Of a stretch of DNA of 15,267 nucleotides, positions 12,906 through 15,267 are shown piece after piece. Made by a program: the position numbers and the translations under genes. The stretch is from contig JAKAHW010000009.1 in NCBI GenBank assembly GCA_021825285.1, positions 1 through 15,267 on the forward strand. Reading direction: 5' to 3'. Positions within the stretch are counted from its first letter, which is position 1, and each line of letters begins with the position of its first letter. The stretch is from a bacterium (lineage in GTDB: Bacteria > Patescibacteria > Microgenomatia > Levybacterales > GWA1-39-11). Below the pieces are notes generated by a model. It was given only the letters and a program-made list of their open reading frames with translations, searched no databases and was not told where the DNA came from.

Positions 12906-13640
12906 ATGCTTGGAATTATTTTGTTTTTCACATTTTTGGCTTCAATTGCTTCGCTATTTTTAGTTTCCGTAATGCTTTTAAAAGAGAGGGCAATGAAATC
13001 TATTTCCTTTCATCTTGTTTCTTTTGGGGCAGGGGCTCTTCTTGCAACAGGACTTACAGACACCTTTCCGGAAGCAGTTTCTTTATCAAAAAACGCATAT
13101 TTTCTGGTAACTGTTTTTATCGGCTTATTTTTCTTAATCGAGCGTGTTTTTCTTCACTTTCATCATCACGAACACGAAGAAGGCAAAAATCTTAGACTTC
13201 CAATTCCGTTTTTAATGTTTGGAGACGGACTTCACAACTTTATTGACGGAATATCTATTGCTACCACGTTTATTATTTCGTTTCCTTTAGGTCTAATAAC
13301 AACTACTGCTGTCTTTATTCATGAAATTCCCCATGAATTGGGTGACTTTGGAATTTTATTACATTCAGGATACAAAAGAGGAAAGGTTTTGGGATTTAAC
13401 GTTGCTACAGGACTTTTTGCTTTTGTTGGAGCGCTCATTGGATTTTATTTCGGGTCAAAAATCACCAACTCTTTACCTGTTCTTCTTTCTTTGACTACTG
13501 CTAATTTTCTTTATCTTTCCCTGACTGACCTTTTGCCTGAAATTCACGAAAAATCCAAAAACAATCCTTTTCTTCATACCATTCCTTTCTTTTTGGGAGC
13601 GGCTCTCATGCTCATCCTCACGAGCCTTTTCAAGGGATAA
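12906..13640 (+). CDS. ZIP family divalent metal transporter
   Basis: A 244-residue membrane protein with about eight hydrophobic segments. The paired signature of the transport site is present: HNFIDGISIA (H110, N111, D114) in TM4 and HEIPHELGDFGILL (H139, E140, H143, E144) in TM5. A His-rich loop, HFHHHEHEE at 84-92, lies between TM3 and TM4, where ZIPs have their cytosolic metal-binding loop. Import of zinc, or iron/manganese, into the cytoplasm is expected; the metal cannot be set from sequence. It is a single-gene unit with its own -10 box just before the start and no Shine-Dalgarno site. Confidence 0.95.
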   Translation: MLGIILFFTFLASIASLFLVSVMLLKERAMKSISFHLVSFGAGALLATGLTDTFPEAVSLSKNAYFLVTVFIGLFFLIERVFLHFHHHEHEEGKNLRLPIPFLMFGDGLHNFIDGISIATTFIISFPLGLITTTAVFIHEIPHELGDFGILLHSGYKRGKVLGFNVATGLFAFVGALIGFYFGSKITNSLPVLLSLTTANFLYLSLTDLLPEIHEKSKNNPFLHTIPFFLGAALMLILTSLFKG

Positions 13641-13706
13641 ATTCATACATTTTTTTTCATAAAAATATGTTATTATATGGTTAGTTTTGGGCTACAAATC
13701 CAAACA

Positions 13707-13720
13707 GTCCTGCGCAGGAC
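13707..13720. repeat. Perfect 14-bp palindrome upstream of tRNA-Ala
   Basis: GTCCTGCGCAGGAC is a perfect GC-rich dyad in AT-rich sequence, 60 bp before tRNA-Ala. A TATTAT -10-like box lies upstream at 13671-13676, so the palindrome may be transcribed as a hairpin, or it may be an operator. No T-run follows, which argues against a terminator. Confidence 0.5.
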
Positions 13721-13734
13721 AAGTCTAATAATCA

Positions 13735-13747
13735 AGGCTAAAAGCCT
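13735..13747 (+). other. Small hairpin in the tRNA-Ala leader
   Basis: AGGCT-AAA-AGCCT forms a 5-bp stem with a 3-nt loop. Together with the 14-bp palindrome it makes the 139-bp gap between the ZIP gene and tRNA-Ala more structured than other gaps here. No T-run follows and no peptide of note is encoded. Confidence 0.3.
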
Positions 13748-13779
13748 CATGTAAGTACGTTGTAATCGCTCTATCGTTA

Positions 13780-13851
13780 GGGCCGGTGGCGCAACGGTAG
13801 CGCACTTCCATGGCATGGAAGGGGTTGAGAGTTCGAATCTCTTCCGGTCCA
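13780..13851 (+). tRNA. tRNA-Ala(GGC)
   Basis: A 72-nt cloverleaf: acceptor GGGCCGG/CCGGTCC with the G3-T70 wobble pair that identifies alanine tRNAs, D stem GCGC/GCGC, anticodon arm CTTCC-ATGGCAT-GGAAG (anticodon GGC), T loop TTCGAAT, discriminator A. CCA is not encoded. The rarA start lies 61 nt downstream on the same strand. Confidence 0.97.
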
Positions 13852-13897
13852 CACATTCGTCATCTATCTCTCCTAAGCACAAACATTTTACACCTCG

Positions 13898-13906
13898 TGA
13901 TACAAT
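13898..13906 (+). promoter_or_regulatory. Extended -10 promoter of rarA
   Basis: TGA-TACAAT (-10 at 13901-13906) ends 6 nt before the ATG at 13913. There is no good -35 and no Shine-Dalgarno site. The geometry predicts a leaderless mRNA. Confidence 0.55.
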
Positions 13907-13912
13907 ACTTTT

Positions 13913-15118
13913 ATGCAAGTACCTCTGGCAGAGTCACTTCGTCCAAAAAATTTAAGCCAATTCCAAGGTCAAGACCATCTTACCGGACCCGGCAAGCCTA
14001 TCAGGCGGATGATTGAAAATAAAAAGGTGACTTCTATGATTTTATGGGGTCCTCCGGGAGTTGGAAAGACTACGCTGGCACATATTATTTCAAACGAAAT
14101 TGCGGCAAATTTTGAGTTTTTCTCAGCAGTTACATCCGGAGTTGAGGATGTGAGAAAAGTCATTAAATATGCACGCGAACTAATGGAAAAAGAATCAAAA
14201 CAAACAGTATTATTTGTAGACGAAATCCATAGGTTCAACAAATCCCAACAAGACGCTTTTTTGCCCCATGTTGAAGACGGAACAATTGTTTTAATCGGAG
14301 CCACAACCGAAAATCCGGGATTCAGGATTAATGCACCATTAATCTCAAGAAGTCAGGTTTACAAACTTTATCAACTTGAGGATGAACAGATTAAAAAAAT
14401 TGTTTTACGCGCAACCAAACAATATCCCAAACAAAAATTTGCAAAAGATGCAATAGAGCATATAGTTAAACACTCGGATGGAGACGGCCGGGTTGCAATA
14501 AACGCAGTAGAGCTTGCTGCATCCTTGTCTCAAAATGTAAAGCTTAAGGATGCGGAGGAAGCGGTTCAAAGAAAAGCAATTTACTATGATAAAAAGGGGG
14601 ATTATCATTTCGACACAATTTCCGCTTTTATTAAATCCATGCGGGGGAATCAACCGGACGCAACGCTTCATTATTTAGCAAGAATGATAAAAGCAGGAGA
14701 AGATCCACTTTTTATTGCAAGAAGAATGGTTATTTTTGCTTCAGAAGACATAGGAAACGCGCAGCCGACTGCTCTTGTTCTTGCAACCGCATGCTTTCAG
14801 GCTGTCCACATGATTGGAATGCCGGAAGCGCAATTAATTTTAGCACAAACAGCCAGCTATTTGGCAACTGCTAAGAAATCTATTGCCTCAACAAACGGCC
14901 TTTTTGAAGCGCTCTCCGATATAGATGAAGCGCGGCTTGAACCAATTCCATTACACCTAAGAAATGCGGCGAACAAAATTATGAAAAGTTTTGACTACGG
15001 AAAAGGGCATGTAAGGTATCCTTGGCTTGTCCAAAAAGAAACCGGTCAAAAAGTAGAGCAGGAATACATGCCAAAAAATTTGAAAGGAAAAGTTTACTAC
15101 AAGAAAGACTGGGAATAA
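13913..15118 (+). CDS. rarA: Replication-associated recombination ATPase RarA/MgsA
   Basis: An AAA+ ATPase of the clamp-loader-related RarA/MgsA/WRNIP1 family, 401 residues, acting at stalled replication forks. Seen: N-terminal PLAESLRPKNLSQFQGQDHL, Walker A GPPGVGKTT (46-54), Walker B LFVDEIHRFNKSQQDAFLP (100-118), sensor 1 GATTENP (129-135) and an arginine-finger region PLISRSQVY (142-150). The C-terminal half has the family's tetramerisation part (AFIKSMRGNQPDATLHYLARM, then GEDPLFIARRMVIFASEDIG) and the closing DYGKGHVRYPW...YMPKNLKGKVYY. Full length. It is transcribed from its own -10 box or with tRNA-Ala, and ends 4 bp from the convergent tRNA-Leu. Confidence 0.97.
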   Translation: MQVPLAESLRPKNLSQFQGQDHLTGPGKPIRRMIENKKVTSMILWGPPGVGKTTLAHIISNEIAANFEFFSAVTSGVEDVRKVIKYARELMEKESKQTVLFVDEIHRFNKSQQDAFLPHVEDGTIVLIGATTENPGFRINAPLISRSQVYKLYQLEDEQIKKIVLRATKQYPKQKFAKDAIEHIVKHSDGDGRVAINAVELAASLSQNVKLKDAEEAVQRKAIYYDKKGDYHFDTISAFIKSMRGNQPDATLHYLARMIKAGEDPLFIARRMVIFASEDIGNAQPTALVLATACFQAVHMIGMPEAQLILAQTASYLATAKKSIASTNGLFEALSDIDEARLEPIPLHLRNAANKIMKSFDYGKGHVRYPWLVQKETGQKVEQEYMPKNLKGKVYYKKDWE

Positions 15119-15122
15119 ACTG

Positions 15123-15202
15123 TGCCTGAGGAGGGACTCGAACCCTCATCCTTTTGGGACACGCTCTTAAGGCGTGCGTGTATACCATTCCACCACTCAG
15201 GC
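15123..15202 (-). tRNA. tRNA-Leu(TAA)
   Basis: An 80-nt class II tRNA: acceptor GCCTGAG/CTCAGGC, anticodon arm CACGC-CTTAAGA-GCGTG (anticodon TAA, reads TTA/TTG), a long variable arm with stem TCC/GGA, T arm GAGGG-TTCGAGT-CCCTC, discriminator A. CCA is not encoded. Confidence 0.95.
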
Positions 15203-15211
15203 GTAAATGAT

Positions 15212-15240
15212 ATTTTAAAATAGATTTCTATCAAAAACAA
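15212..15240 (-). promoter_or_regulatory. Promoter of tRNA-Leu
   Basis: On the minus strand, -35-like TTGTTT (15235-15240), a 17-bp spacer and -10 TAAAAT (15212-15217), 9 nt before the tRNA 5' end. The -35 is weak. Nothing else was recognised to the right edge of the window. Confidence 0.5.
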
Positions 15241-15267
15241 GCTTAGGAGTGTGGTGGGGGATTGATT

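Noticed and set aside
13641..13660. Rho-independent terminator after the ZIP gene
   Set aside because: There is a run of eight T (about 13651-13658) but no stable GC-rich hairpin before it.
13677..13754. 25-codon open frame before tRNA-Ala
   Set aside because: Its ATG directly abuts the only -10-like box, so it would not be on the transcript; no ribosome site.
13673..13918. Minus-strand open frame of 81 codons
   Set aside because: It runs through the antisense of tRNA-Ala; no coding features.
14979..15188. Minus-strand open frame of 69 codons
   Set aside because: It reads through tRNA-Leu and the antisense of the rarA 3' end.
1..15267. Alternative genetic code with TGA as Gly or Trp
   Set aside because: All genes are full length under the standard code and contain no in-frame TGA; Trp positions use TGG.

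Overview
The window looks like a fragment of a small, AT-rich bacterial genome, most likely a Candidate Phyla Radiation (Patescibacteria) member and perhaps Microgenomates. This rests on tight gene packing, solitary tRNA genes without encoded CCA placed between short transcription units, many genes with no Shine-Dalgarno site but a -10 box just before the start codon, and Thr/Pro-rich linkers in an anchored envelope enzyme. Taxonomy is inference. The standard genetic code fits: all 15 complete genes read through, with 10 TAA, 5 TAG and no TGA stops.

Layout. 1-709 (minus) is a Y-family DNA polymerase running off the left edge. A divergent control region (710-895) with phased CGAA repeats separates it from an M20 metallopeptidase (896-2017). 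A very good promoter inside the end of that gene then drives a tight three-gene operon: DapD-like acyltransferase, class I aminotransferase and fold-III PLP decarboxylase (2053-5471). These four genes together resemble the succinylase branch of diaminopimelate/lysine synthesis, but three of them are off-type at diagnostic positions. From 5463 to 9881 almost everything is on the minus strand: a Nudix hydrolase, an anchored polysaccharide deacetylase preceded by tRNA-His, a rhomboid protease abutting tRNA-Arg, malic enzyme with an unknown 231-residue partner, and tRNA-Gly. From 9981 to 15118 the genes are on the plus strand: a VTT/DedA-like membrane protein, a GT-C glycosyltransferase, a YtxH-like protein and a small membrane protein, a ZIP metal transporter, tRNA-Ala and the replication-associated ATPase RarA. 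tRNA-Pro and tRNA-Leu sit on the minus strand, convergent with their neighbours.

How it fits together. There is no phage, transposon or CRISPR signal; this is a housekeeping/envelope region. Its unusual content is (i) the DAP-like cassette, which may make DAP/lysine by divergent enzymes or a related amino acid, (ii) a widespread leaderless initiation pattern, including an mRNA start that would be made by tRNA 3' processing, (iii) a tRNA-His with a non-canonical T loop, (iv) a duplicated 5' fragment of tRNA-Arg in its own leader, and (v) a helically phased repeat array between dinB and the peptidase gene.
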